In this document: positions 1 to 7,717 of the stretch, piece after piece | Layout: each line of letters begins with the position of its first letter | How positions within the stretch are numbered: the first letter of the stretch is position 1 | Assembly (NCBI GenBank): GCA_050633545.1 | Contig: JBOEGS010000006.1 | Coordinates: 310,001 to 374,000, forward strand | Origin: Litorivita sp050633545 | GTDB taxonomy: Bacteria > Pseudomonadota > Alphaproteobacteria > Rhodobacterales > Rhodobacteraceae | Length of the DNA: 64,000 bases | Direction: 5' to 3' | Made by a program: the position numbers and the translations under genes | The notes under the pieces: model-generated | Database searches by the model: none | Seen by the model: only the letters and a program-made list of their open reading frames with translations | Told to the model about the DNA's origin: nothing

Positions 1-369
1 AACATCGACGGCGTCGGAGAGGTCATGGCGCGCAGTCTTGTGATGGCCTTTGCGCAAGAGCAGGAGCGCGCCAGCATCGATGCGTTGATCGCGCAATTGA
101 CGGTGCTGGACGCCGAACAACCCAAAACCGACGGCAGCCCCGTGGCGGGCAAAACCGTGGTTTTCACCGGCACGCTGGAGAAAATGAGCCGCGCCGAAGC
201 CAAGGCACAGGCCGAGCGGCTCGGCGCCAAGGTCTCCGGTTCGGTATCTGCCAAAACCGATCTTTTGATCGCGGGGCCAGGGGCGGGCAGCAAGGCAAAG
301 AAAGCGGCGGAACTGGGGATCGAGACGCTGGACGAAGACGGCTGGCTTGATCTGATCGCGGGGCAATGA
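1..369 (+). CDS. ligA: NAD-dependent DNA ligase LigA, C-terminal part (5' truncated by window edge)
   Basis: The open frame runs in from base 1, so the start lies outside the window. About 122 C-terminal residues are visible. They begin with the end of a helix-hairpin-helix region (NIDGVGEVMARSL). A BRCT domain follows, beginning near GKTVVFTGTLEKMSR and ending at DGWLDLI; the GxxVSGSVSAKTDLLIAG stretch is a BRCT hallmark. LigA seals nicks with NAD+ during replication and repair, and the HhH and BRCT parts bind DNA. recG starts 7 bases downstream on the same strand, so the two repair genes are probably co-transcribed. Confidence 0.93.
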   Translation, partial: NIDGVGEVMARSLVMAFAQEQERASIDALIAQLTVLDAEQPKTDGSPVAGKTVVFTGTLEKMSRAEAKAQAERLGAKVSGSVSAKTDLLIAGPGAGSKAKKAAELGIETLDEDGWLDLIAGQ

Positions 370-376
370 GGCAGGT

Positions 377-2467
377 ATGAGCGGCAGACCCGAAGCGCTT
401 TTCCCGCTTTTTGCGGAGCTGACCACGCTGGAGGGCGTCGGGCCGAAGATCGCGCAAAATTTTGCCAATATGCATGTAGAGCGTCCGCGTGATCTGCTGC
501 TGACCTTGCCGCATTCAGGTATTGACCGGCGCGTGAAGGACACGGTGCAAGGGGCTGATTTGCCTGCGCATTTGACGGTTGAGGTCTTGGTCGGGCAACA
601 CCGTCCCCCGCGTAATCGCGGCGGTGCCTACCGGATCAATGTCGAAGACAGCGAAGGCGCGTTTCAATTGGTGTTTTTCCACGCCAATGATCGCTATTTG
701 AACGCGCATTTGCCCGAAGGATCGCGCCGCGTGGTGTCGGGCAAGGTCGAATTGTTCGACGGGATCGCCAATATGGTCCACCCCGAATATATGCTGCCCG
801 TCGAAGAGGCGGGCGCGATCCCTGCGTTCGAGCCGGTCTATCCGCTCACGGCGGGGGTGACGCGGGCGGTGATGCTCAAGGCCGCGGCCTCGGCCCTGTC
901 CAAAGCGCCCCAATTGGCCGAATGGATCGATCCCGCGCAAAAGCGGGTGGAAAAATGGCCCGATTGGCGCGCCGCGCTCGAGGCCGCGCACCATCCGCAA
1001 AAGGCGCAGGAACTGGCGGCGACGGCCCCTGCGCGGGCGCGATTGGCCTATGACGAGTTTATGGCGCATCAACTGACCTTGGGTCTGGCGCGGGCCAAAA
1101 TGCGCAGGGGTAAAGGCGTGGTGTCGCAAGGGACGGGGCGTTTGCAATCGCGGGTGCTTGCGGCGCTGCCCTATCGGCCCACGGGGGCGCAAAGCCGCAC
1201 GATCGAAGAGATCAGCCATGACATGGCGCAGCCCTTGAAAATGAACCGGCTTTTGCAAGGCGATGTGGGGGCGGGCAAAACATTGGTCGCCTTTATGGCG
1301 CTGTTGGTCGCCGTCGAAGCGGGCGGGCAGGGTGTGATGATGGCGCCGACGGAAATCCTTGCGCGTCAACACCTTGAGGGGCTGCGCCCCTTGGCCGAAA
1401 GCGCGGGCGTGGTGGTGGAAATCCTGACAGGCCGCGACAAATCGGGCGAGCGGCGCGCCAAGCTCGAGGCCTTGGAGTCTGGCAAGATCGACATTTTGGT
1501 CGGCACCCATGCGGTGTTTCAAAAGGATGTCGAATTTGCCGATCTGCGGCTTGCAGTGGTGGATGAGCAGCATCGTTTTGGCGTGCGCCAGAGGTTGGAG
1601 CTTGGCCGTAAGGGCGCGGGGGTGGATGTTCTGGTGATGACCGCCACGCCGATCCCGCGCAGCCTCGCCTTGGCGCAATATGGCGATATGGATGTCTCGG
1701 TGCTTGATGAAAAACCCCCGGGGCGAAAACCGATCAAAACCGCGATGATATCGATGGGGCGGATGGAGGAGGTGGTCGATCACCTGCGCCGCGCCATTGC
1801 CGAAGGACGCCAATGCTATTGGGTCTGCCCTTTGGTCGAAGAAAGCGAGGTCGTGGACCTGTCGAGCGCCGAGGAACGGTTCAAAACCCTGCGTGCGGCG
1901 CTTGGCGAAGGGGTGGTCGGGTTGGTGCACGGGCAATTGCCACCCGACGAAAAAGACGCCGCCATGCGCGCGTTTCAAAAGAGCGAAACTGCGGTTCTGG
2001 TGGCGACGACGGTGATCGAAGTCGGCGTCGATGTGCCAAATGCCACGATCATAGTGATCGAGCGGGCCGAAAGCTTTGGTCTTGCGCAGCTCCACCAATT
2101 GCGCGGGCGGGTCGGGCGCGGCGATGCGGCGTCGACCTGCTTGATGCTCTATCAATCCCCGCTCAGCGAGGCCGGAGAGCGGCGGCTGACAACTTTGCGC
2201 GAAAGCGAGGACGGGTTTCGCATCGCCGAGGTGGATCTGGAAATGCGCGGGGCGGGGGATCTGATCGGCACGGCGCAATCTGGGCTGCCAAGGTTCCGCG
2301 TCGCCGATGTCGAGGCGCAGGCGGGGTTGATGGCCACGGCACAAAGTGACGCGCGCAAGCTCTTGGCCGAGGATCCGGACCTGACCTCGCCGCGCGGACA
2401 GGCGGCGCGGGTGCTTTTGTGGCTCATGGGGCAGGATGAGGCAATCCGTTTGATATCAGTGGGTTAA
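377..2467 (+). CDS. recG: ATP-dependent DNA helicase RecG
   Basis: A 696-residue protein of the usual RecG length. The N-terminal wedge/OB part (roughly residues 1-230) is followed by a superfamily 2 helicase core. The core has Walker A GDVGAGKT near residue 295, the DEQH box near 396 (VVDEQHRFG), and the C-terminal motifs TTVIEVGVDVPNA and QLRGRVGRG. RecG remodels stalled forks and Holliday junctions. The ATG at 377 follows a GAGGCAGGT ribosome site, 7 bases after ligA. It is probably the second gene of a ligA-recG unit. Confidence 0.97.
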   Translation: MSGRPEALFPLFAELTTLEGVGPKIAQNFANMHVERPRDLLLTLPHSGIDRRVKDTVQGADLPAHLTVEVLVGQHRPPRNRGGAYRINVEDSEGAFQLVFFHANDRYLNAHLPEGSRRVVSGKVELFDGIANMVHPEYMLPVEEAGAIPAFEPVYPLTAGVTRAVMLKAAASALSKAPQLAEWIDPAQKRVEKWPDWRAALEAAHHPQKAQELAATAPARARLAYDEFMAHQLTLGLARAKMRRGKGVVSQGTGRLQSRVLAALPYRPTGAQSRTIEEISHDMAQPLKMNRLLQGDVGAGKTLVAFMALLVAVEAGGQGVMMAPTEILARQHLEGLRPLAESAGVVVEILTGRDKSGERRAKLEALESGKIDILVGTHAVFQKDVEFADLRLAVVDEQHRFGVRQRLELGRKGAGVDVLVMTATPIPRSLALAQYGDMDVSVLDEKPPGRKPIKTAMISMGRMEEVVDHLRRAIAEGRQCYWVCPLVEESEVVDLSSAEERFKTLRAALGEGVVGLVHGQLPPDEKDAAMRAFQKSETAVLVATTVIEVGVDVPNATIIVIERAESFGLAQLHQLRGRVGRGDAASTCLMLYQSPLSEAGERRLTTLRESEDGFRIAEVDLEMRGAGDLIGTAQSGLPRFRVADVEAQAGLMATAQSDARKLLAEDPDLTSPRGQAARVLLWLMGQDEAIRLISVG

Positions 2468-2516
2468 GGCATTTTTCCGCCAAGGATCCGATTTCGAAAC
2501 AGATTTGTTCTCAAAT

Positions 2517-2531
2517 GTTCTCAAAAAGTTC
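2517..2531 (+). promoter_or_regulatory. Putative alphaproteobacterial LexA (SOS) box
   Basis: GTTC-N7-GTTC at 2517-2531 is an exact match to the direct-repeat LexA box described for alphaproteobacteria. A further GTTC at 2507-2510 lies just upstream, giving three GTTC units in 25 bases. The box is 82 bases upstream of the start codon of the small membrane protein at 2613, in AT-rich sequence after the recG stop. The match is seen in the sequence; LexA control is inferred. Confidence 0.6.
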
Positions 2532-2612
2532 TTTACTTTGATTGAAATTAATGAGAACAAAGGCGCAACGAAGCGGCCCGCATGAGAGCGCCGCAGATCA
2601 GGAGGCACCAAA

Positions 2613-2735
2613 ATGTTTGCTCAGATTAAAACCGTTGTTGCACGCTCGCCCGAAACCTTGCTGCAAGACGCCGTCGGCGCTGCGGCGCTTTTGGTCATGC
2701 TGGTTGTCGGATTGCATTTGCCGGGTCTGATTTGA
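2613..2735 (+). CDS. Small single-span membrane protein, candidate SOS-induced
   Basis: A 40-codon frame with a strong ribosome site (GGAGG, 8 bases before the ATG). It starts MFAQIKTVVARSPETLLQDA and continues with a hydrophobic stretch (about residues 22-40, rich in A, L, V and G) that ends at the C-terminus as LHLPGLI. The layout is a short amphipathic N-terminus followed by one membrane span. A GTTC-N7-GTTC LexA-type box lies 82 bases upstream. The arrangement recalls SidA of Caulobacter, a very small SOS-induced membrane inhibitor of division, but no sequence homology to SidA is claimed. I do not recognise a named family. Confidence 0.72.
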   Translation: MFAQIKTVVARSPETLLQDAVGAAALLVMLVVGLHLPGLI

Positions 2736-2965
2736 TCCCTGCCATTGGTGAAGCGGGCGGCGGATGTCGCTGCTTTGCGCGGATTTCTCGGTTCTGACAT
2801 GGAACTGTTACAGCATTAGAGGAGTTATAGAGTTACCTGCCTGCGTCTTTCGCTGCCTGCGCGTCTCATCCCCATTCGACGCGTTATTTTGGCCGATCTG
2901 TCCCTCGGTCCTCGGAGGTTGCCTAATCCCTCCGCCGGTTTCGCGAATATCCAGACGCGTACTTA
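2736..2965 (+). other. Non-coding stretch, possible structured 3' UTR or small RNA
   Basis: No convincing gene. It contains a 6-bp hairpin CGGAGG/CCTCCG around 2914-2936 and imperfect repeats of CTGCCTGCG near 2838-2862. It leads directly into a strong intrinsic terminator at 2966-3001. A promoter-like CTGACA near 2796 with a weak TAGAGG about 17 bases later could start a transcript of roughly 180 bases. It could equally be the 3' UTR of the small gene at 2613. Confidence 0.3.
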
Positions 2966-3001
2966 CCGCCGCTTGCCTGCCAGCAAGCGGCGGTTTTTTT
3001 T
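2966..3001 (+). terminator. Intrinsic terminator
   Basis: A perfect 11-bp stem CCGCCGCTTGC / GCAAGCGGCGG with a 6-base loop, followed by eight T on the + strand. It ends transcripts coming from recG, the 40-residue gene or a small RNA. It sits 2 bases from the stop of the convergent chemoreceptor gene. Confidence 0.9.
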
Positions 3002-3003
3002 GA

Positions 3004-4419
3004 TCAGAATTTATAGGCCAATCGCAGACCGCCCCAATGGCGCCCGTTGATTGTAATCGGAGCGGAGAGGTCTTTCATCATCACGAAATTGCCGCCGCCC
3101 ATATCGCGGCGATAGACCTGCAGCAAAAACGGCTGCGTGTTGCGGCCCGCCTTGAGGCCGACGCGATCGTCAAAGATGCGGCGATTGCGGCAGTTGGCCA
3201 TGTTCCATTCCGGATCGGTGCTTGGCGGCTGCGAGAATTTCTTGTTGTGGGTCGGCAGATAGCCGTTGCGATCCACCGCCGCACAAAACACCACGCGGCT
3301 GTCGATCTTGGTTGCGGGTTCTTGCAAGGCGGGAAGCAGTTGATCGGTCAGGCGCAAGAAGCGGGTTGTATATTGCACCGGATCGCTGCCCTCTATGGGA
3401 CGGTAATTTTCATCGAACAGATCACTCAAAGAGATGCGGCGGCTTTCGACGGCTTTCGTCAGAGCCTGCGAAATTTGTCCCGCAATGTCTTGGACATGCA
3501 AGATCATCGGCCCGTCGTCGCTTGATCCGCCCATGGCAACGCTGTCTTGGACCATCCGCTCGGAGCGATCGATCAGCTTTTCGACGCGGCTGTGCGCGGT
3601 TTTCACGCCTTCGGCGCTGGATTTGAAGGAGGCATCAATGCTCGCGATGGAAGGGGTAAAGGATTGCACCGCCTCATCGGCGCGCCCCGCTTCGTCGCGG
3701 ATCACCTCGGTTTGCGTTTGGCTTGCGGCCACTTGGTCCTTGATTGTGGTCAGGGCGCGATCGGTCGCATCGCCGCGTTCCAGCAATGTGTCGGCCTTGA
3801 TCGCCGATTGCGACGCCCCCTCGGACAGGCGCTGCACCCAATTGGACAGATTGCCGACTGTGCCGGTGATGTCGTTTGCCGCTTTGGAGGTGCTCTGGCT
3901 CAGTTCGTTGATCGCATCGGCGACCACTGCAAAACCTTTGCCCGCATCGCCGGCGCGGGCGGCTTCGATCTTGGCGTTGATGGCCAGCATATTGACCTGC
4001 GCTGCGATGGTTGCGATTTGCTCGTTCGAGGTTTTCACCTCCTCCAGCATCTCTCGCACCTCTGCGCTATGATCGTTGATTTGCTGCACCCATTGCGCCA
4101 GATCGATCGCAAGGTTGCTGGTCTGTCCGACATATTCGGTCGAATCGCTTACGCTTTTGAGCGTTTCTTGCGCCGATTTGGCGACCATATCGACGGTTGA
4201 GAGCACGGCGGTATTGGCCGTTGCAACGCGGGCTGATCCGTCTTTGACCGCGCCGAGCGCCTTTAGCTGTGCTTGCGAATCGCATTCCAGCCGATCCAGA
4301 AAACCGGCGATATCGACGATCTCGCGGCCAAGGGTCGAGGCCGTTTGGGACAGGCGCGAAAGCCGGTCTTGTGCCGCTTGGTCCAATGCGGGGAGGGGGA
4401 AATCGTGGTCTGGTTTCAT
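3004..4419 (-). CDS. Cytoplasmic methyl-accepting chemotaxis protein with C-terminal sensory-like domain
   Basis: A 471-residue protein with no membrane span. A long helical region carries the conserved chemoreceptor hairpin near residues 133-172 (AAQVNMLAINAKIEAARAG followed by KGFAVVADAI). The C-terminal 130 residues (DRNGYLPTHNKKFSQ, WNMANCRNRRIFDD, GGNFVMMKDLSAPI, RHWGGLRLAY) look like a compact Cache/PAS-like module. The sensor therefore seems to sit after the signalling domain. It would report to CheA/CheW from the cytoplasm. It lies 72 bases downstream of the Fe-S scaffold gene. A single TTAACG half-site lies upstream, too little to claim CtrA control. Confidence 0.88.
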   Translation of the reverse strand: MKPDHDFPLPALDQAAQDRLSRLSQTASTLGREIVDIAGFLDRLECDSQAQLKALGAVKDGSARVATANTAVLSTVDMVAKSAQETLKSVSDSTEYVGQTSNLAIDLAQWVQQINDHSAEVREMLEEVKTSNEQIATIAAQVNMLAINAKIEAARAGDAGKGFAVVADAINELSQSTSKAANDITGTVGNLSNWVQRLSEGASQSAIKADTLLERGDATDRALTTIKDQVAASQTQTEVIRDEAGRADEAVQSFTPSIASIDASFKSSAEGVKTAHSRVEKLIDRSERMVQDSVAMGGSSDDGPMILHVQDIAGQISQALTKAVESRRISLSDLFDENYRPIEGSDPVQYTTRFLRLTDQLLPALQEPATKIDSRVVFCAAVDRNGYLPTHNKKFSQPPSTDPEWNMANCRNRRIFDDRVGLKAGRNTQPFLLQVYRRDMGGGNFVMMKDLSAPITINGRHWGGLRLAYKF

Positions 4420-4491
4420 CGGGGCGCCTGTGTGTGATCTGTCACAGGGCTATCCGATATTTCCTCACAGAGCGTTAAGCCGCGCAGCCCG

Positions 4492-4944
4492 TCAGGCGCA
4501 ATTGCTTTGCAAGGCTTGCTCGAACGCCTCCGCCGTGGCGTCCAAAGACAACATGATCGAGGCGTGGCGGTTTTTGTATTCGCGCGCGGGTTCGAGCACG
4601 GCGAGCCCGTCAAAAGGCGTCTGGGGCGGCGCGGCGCCTTCTTTGAGCATGGCGCGCAACTGGCTGCGCGCCGCCTCGATTTCCTCAAGGCTGCGTCCGA
4701 CCACGGCCGCGCCGACCACCGCCGCGGCAGCTTGGCCAAGCGCACAGGCTTTGACATCTTGGGCGAAATCGCTGATCCGCCCGTTGTCGACACGTACATC
4801 GACGGTGACGGTCGATCCGCATAGGGGCGCGCGGCGTTTGACCGTCGCCATGGGGGCGTCGAGACGCGCGCTATTGGGGATATTGGCCGCCAGATCGAGG
4901 ATCTTTGCCGAATAGAGTTTGATCAGGTCTGTCTCGTCGCTCAT
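4492..4944 (-). CDS. NifU/IscU-like iron-sulfur cluster assembly scaffold protein
   Basis: A 150-residue protein starting MSDETDLIKLYSAKILDLAA. Candidate cluster ligands are Cys42 (APLCGSTV), Cys67 (DVKACALGQAAAA) and a Cys next to the C-terminus (QSNCA). The pattern matches the IscU/SufU/NifU N-terminal family, which builds Fe-S clusters before transfer. The start at 4944 is chosen because the family N-terminus begins there; the open frame further upstream overlaps hisI on the other strand. It is divergent from hisI. Confidence 0.82.
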   Translation of the reverse strand: MSDETDLIKLYSAKILDLAANIPNSARLDAPMATVKRRAPLCGSTVTVDVRVDNGRISDFAQDVKACALGQAAAAVVGAAVVGRSLEEIEAARSQLRAMLKEGAAPPQTPFDGLAVLEPAREYKNRHASIMLSLDATAEAFEQALQSNCA

Positions 4945-5046
4945 CACTTGGCCTTTCGTGTCGCGCTGCATGGGCGGCGGCGCTTTTCCTTTGCCGCGTT
5001 TCCCCATAGATAGGGGCAGCGCCACAAGATGCAAAAGGTTTTCGCC

Positions 5047-5421
5047 ATGACTGCCCCTACGACTTTCGATGCAAGCACTCTCAAATTCGATGCGGCAGGG
5101 TTGATCCCCTGCATCGCGCAGGAGGCCGAGACCGGCGAGGTTTTGATGATGGCGTGGATGAATGCCGCCGCGGTGCAAAAGACGCTTGAAACGGGGCGCG
5201 TGACCTATTGGAGCCGCTCGCGGCAAAGCTTCTGGATCAAGGGTGAAACCTCGGGCCATCTGCAACATCTGGTCGATCTGCGGCTCGATTGTGACCGTGA
5301 TTGCCTTTTGGCGATGGTGCGCCAAGAGGGACCGGCGTGCCATACCAACCGGCGCAGCTGTTTTTATACGGCGATCCGTGAGGGTGATGAGGTCGAGTTG
5401 ATGGCGCCTATGGCGCCCTAG
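5047..5421 (+). CDS. hisI: Phosphoribosyl-AMP cyclohydrolase HisI
   Basis: Catalyses opening of the phosphoribosyl-AMP ring in histidine synthesis. At 124 residues it is a stand-alone cyclohydrolase without the HisE domain. Hallmarks are TYWSRSRQSFWIKGETSGH, the metal-binding DCDRDC near residue 81, and CHTNRRSCFY near 98. An alternative ATG at 5029 adds MQKVFA and has the better-spaced AGGGGC ribosome site, so the exact start is uncertain. The TAG stop is formed by the first copy of the 16-bp palindromic repeat. Confidence 0.95.
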   Translation: MTAPTTFDASTLKFDAAGLIPCIAQEAETGEVLMMAWMNAAAVQKTLETGRVTYWSRSRQSFWIKGETSGHLQHLVDLRLDCDRDCLLAMVRQEGPACHTNRRSCFYTAIREGDEVELMAPMAP

Positions 5422-5434
5422 ACCGATTGGTCGC
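5419..5434 (+). repeat. 16-bp palindromic repeat, copy 1 (TAGACCGATTGGTCGC)
   Basis: The TAG is the hisI stop codon. Core GACCGATTGGTC is intact; the last two bases deviate. Centre GATT, + orientation. Confidence 0.8.
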
Positions 5435-5457
5435 CTGTGCCCGAACACATCAAGTGG

Positions 5458-6303
5458 TTAGACCGATTGGTCCATCCCCAACATCTTGAAGATATCCGCG
5501 GGCTGCTTGCCCGCCACGCGAAAGCTTTGTAAGGACCGCGCATCGTCGCGTTTGGCAAGGCGCTTGCCCGCCTCGTCGCGGATCAATTTGTGATGGTGAT
5601 AGATCGGCACAGGCAGGTCCAGAAGGCTGAGCAAGATCACCTGAATGGCGGTGAAATCAAACAGATCCTCGCCGCGCACCACATGGGTGATGCCTTGGGC
5701 CGCGTCATCAAGGGCGGAGGCGAGGAAATAGGCGACGATATTCTCGCCCTTGCGCGACAGCACCACATCGCCGATCTCACGCTGTGCTTGATCCGCGTCG
5801 ATGCAGTGGCGGCCGGTATGGGCCGCGCCTGTCTCGGCAAACCCCACATCGCGCCCCGCCAATAGATCCAGCGCCTTGTCCAGATGCAGGCGTAGCGCGT
5901 CGCCGGAGCGGCGGTCGGATATGGGCCGCGATTTACAGATCTGCGGATAGACGTCATGCGCCGCGCCCTCTTGCGGCGCGGAAATCGCCGCGCGAATATC
6001 GGCGCGGCTGCACGAGCAAGGATAGAGAAGCCCCATCCGCTCAAGCCGTTGCAGGGGGGCATCGTAGCTGTCCAATTGCGCGGCTTGGCTGAGCACGGGG
6101 CCGTCCCATGTGATGCCGAGCCAGCGCAGATCGGTGCAGATCAGATCGGCCCATTCAGGCTTGGAACGCTCCAGATCGGTATCTTCCATGCGCAACAAAA
6201 ATTGCCCGCCCGCCGCCCGCGCCATGCGGTGCCCCAGCAGCGCCGAATAGGCATGACCAAGATGCAGCGGGCCGGTGGGGCTTGGGGCGAAACGGGTGAT
6301 CAT
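5458..6303 (-). CDS. gluQ: Glutamyl-Q tRNA(Asp) synthetase
   Basis: At 281 residues it is a truncated GluRS paralogue lacking the anticodon-binding domain. It attaches glutamate to the queuosine of tRNA-Asp. The HIGH-type signature is in FAPSPTGPLHLGHAYS (residues 5-20). Zinc ligands are in YPCSCSR and YPQIC. The KMSKS equivalent is KRLAKRD near residue 258. It ends 3 bases from the trmFO stop, so it is the downstream gene of a trmFO-gluQ unit. The last codons (MDQSV-stop) are supplied by copy 2 of the palindromic repeat. Confidence 0.95.
   Translation of the reverse strand: MITRFAPSPTGPLHLGHAYSALLGHRMARAAGGQFLLRMEDTDLERSKPEWADLICTDLRWLGITWDGPVLSQAAQLDSYDAPLQRLERMGLLYPCSCSRADIRAAISAPQEGAAHDVYPQICKSRPISDRRSGDALRLHLDKALDLLAGRDVGFAETGAAHTGRHCIDADQAQREIGDVVLSRKGENIVAYFLASALDDAAQGITHVVRGEDLFDFTAIQVILLSLLDLPVPIYHHHKLIRDEAGKRLAKRDDARSLQSFRVAGKQPADIFKMLGMDQSV
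5459..5474 (+). repeat. 16-bp palindromic repeat, copy 2 (TAGACCGATTGGTCCA)
   Basis: Overlaps the last codons of gluQ (encoded on the minus strand) and lies 40 bases from copy 1, the closest pair in the window. Centre GATT, + orientation. Confidence 0.85.
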
Positions 6304-6306
6304 GGG

Positions 6307-7656
6307 TTAGCTTTGCGTTTCAAGCCATTGATTGAATTCTTCTTTGGCGCGGTCGGTATAGGCTTTGTAGCGATCCTTGCGTCCGCGCCGGCCGCCCTTG
6401 ATGCCGCTGTCTTCGAGCGGCGCAAAGAGACCGAAATTGACGTTCATCGGTTGGAAGGTCTTGGCCTCGGCGCCGCCGGTGATGTGGTGGATCAATGCGC
6501 CCATGGCGGTGTTTTGCGGCGCGGTCTCGATGCTGCGCCCTTGGATTTCCGCCGCCGCCAGACGTCCGGCCAAAAGGCCCATCGCGGCGCTTTCGACATA
6601 GCCTTCGACGCCGGTGATTTGTCCGGCAAAGCGGATATTGGGGCGCGATTTGAGGCGCATTTGATTGTCCAAAAGCGTCGGGGAATTGAGGAAGGTGTTG
6701 CGGTGAATGCCGCCCAAACGGGCAAAGCGTGCCTCTTCCAATCCGGGGATCATGCGCAAAACTTCGGTCTGCGCGCCGTATTTCATTTTGGTCTGGAAGC
6801 CGACGATATTATAGAGTGTTCCCAAAGCGTTATCGCGGCGCAATTGCACCACGGCATAGGCTTTTTCGTCCGGTTTATGGGCATTGGTGAGGCCCACGGG
6901 CTTCATCGGGCCAAAGCGCAGCGTTTCGCGCCCGCGCTCGGCCATCACCTCGATCGGCAGGCAGCCGTCGAAATAGCCTGCGGTCTCGCCTTCGTGAAAC
7001 TCGGTTTTGTCGGCACTCATCAGCGCGTCGATAAATCCCTCATATTGCTCTTTTGTCATCGGGCAATTGAGATAGGCTTTGCGCTCTTCCTCGGTCTCGC
7101 CCTTGTCATAGCGCGACTGCATCCACGCCACATCCATATTGATGCTTTCGGCATAAACGATGGGGGCGATGGCGTCGAAGAACGCAAGGCTTTCGGCGCC
7201 GGTTTCCTTGGCGATCGCTGCGCCGAGGGCAGAGGAGGTCAGCGGGCCAGTGGCAATGATCCAATGGCCGTCTTCGGGCAATTCGGTGATCTCGTCATAA
7301 TCGACCGAGATATTGGGGTGGGCCAGAAGCGTGTCATTGACCCATTGCGCGAAAGGCTCGCGGTCCACGGCCAAAGCGCCGCCCGCGGGCAGGCGGTGTT
7401 TGTCCGCCGATTGCATGATGATGCCATTGGCGGCGCGCATTTCCCAATGCAGCAGGCCGACGGCGTTTTGCTCGCTGTCGTCCGAGCGAAAGCTGTTGGA
7501 ACAGACCATTTCGGCCAGATTGCCGGTTTGATGGGCAAAGGTTTCGACCTTGGGGCGCATTTCGTGGATGACGACTTTGACGCCCGCTTGCGCGGCTTGC
7601 CACGCGGCCTCAGATCCGGCCATGCCGCCGCCGATGATATGCAATGTGTTTTCCAT
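6307..7656 (-). CDS. trmFO: Methylenetetrahydrofolate-tRNA (uracil-5-)-methyltransferase TrmFO
   Basis: FAD- and folate-dependent enzyme that makes m5U54 in the tRNA T-loop. The 449 residues start MENTLHIIGGGMAGSEAAW, a dinucleotide-binding motif at the N-terminus. Family signatures follow: FAHQTGNLAEMVCSNSFRSDD, RFGPMKPVGL and HRNTFLNSPTLLD. An ATG three codons upstream (7665) is possible, but the family normally begins at the chosen position. gluQ follows after 3 bases. The peroxidase gene upstream ends about 60 bases away on the same strand. Confidence 0.96.
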   Translation of the reverse strand: MENTLHIIGGGMAGSEAAWQAAQAGVKVVIHEMRPKVETFAHQTGNLAEMVCSNSFRSDDSEQNAVGLLHWEMRAANGIIMQSADKHRLPAGGALAVDREPFAQWVNDTLLAHPNISVDYDEITELPEDGHWIIATGPLTSSALGAAIAKETGAESLAFFDAIAPIVYAESINMDVAWMQSRYDKGETEEERKAYLNCPMTKEQYEGFIDALMSADKTEFHEGETAGYFDGCLPIEVMAERGRETLRFGPMKPVGLTNAHKPDEKAYAVVQLRRDNALGTLYNIVGFQTKMKYGAQTEVLRMIPGLEEARFARLGGIHRNTFLNSPTLLDNQMRLKSRPNIRFAGQITGVEGYVESAAMGLLAGRLAAAEIQGRSIETAPQNTAMGALIHHITGGAEAKTFQPMNVNFGLFAPLEDSGIKGGRRGRKDRYKAYTDRAKEEFNQWLETQS

Positions 7657-7717
7657 GCCCGCCATTTAGGGCAAGGGAGGGGCCAAGGGAAGGGGGCGCG
7701 GGGTTTTGCGCGCGCGC

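Noticed and set aside
2764..3003. A 79-codon frame before the 2966-3001 terminator
   Set aside because: No ribosome site, unusual Cys/Pro/Ser composition, and it runs through the terminator hairpin.
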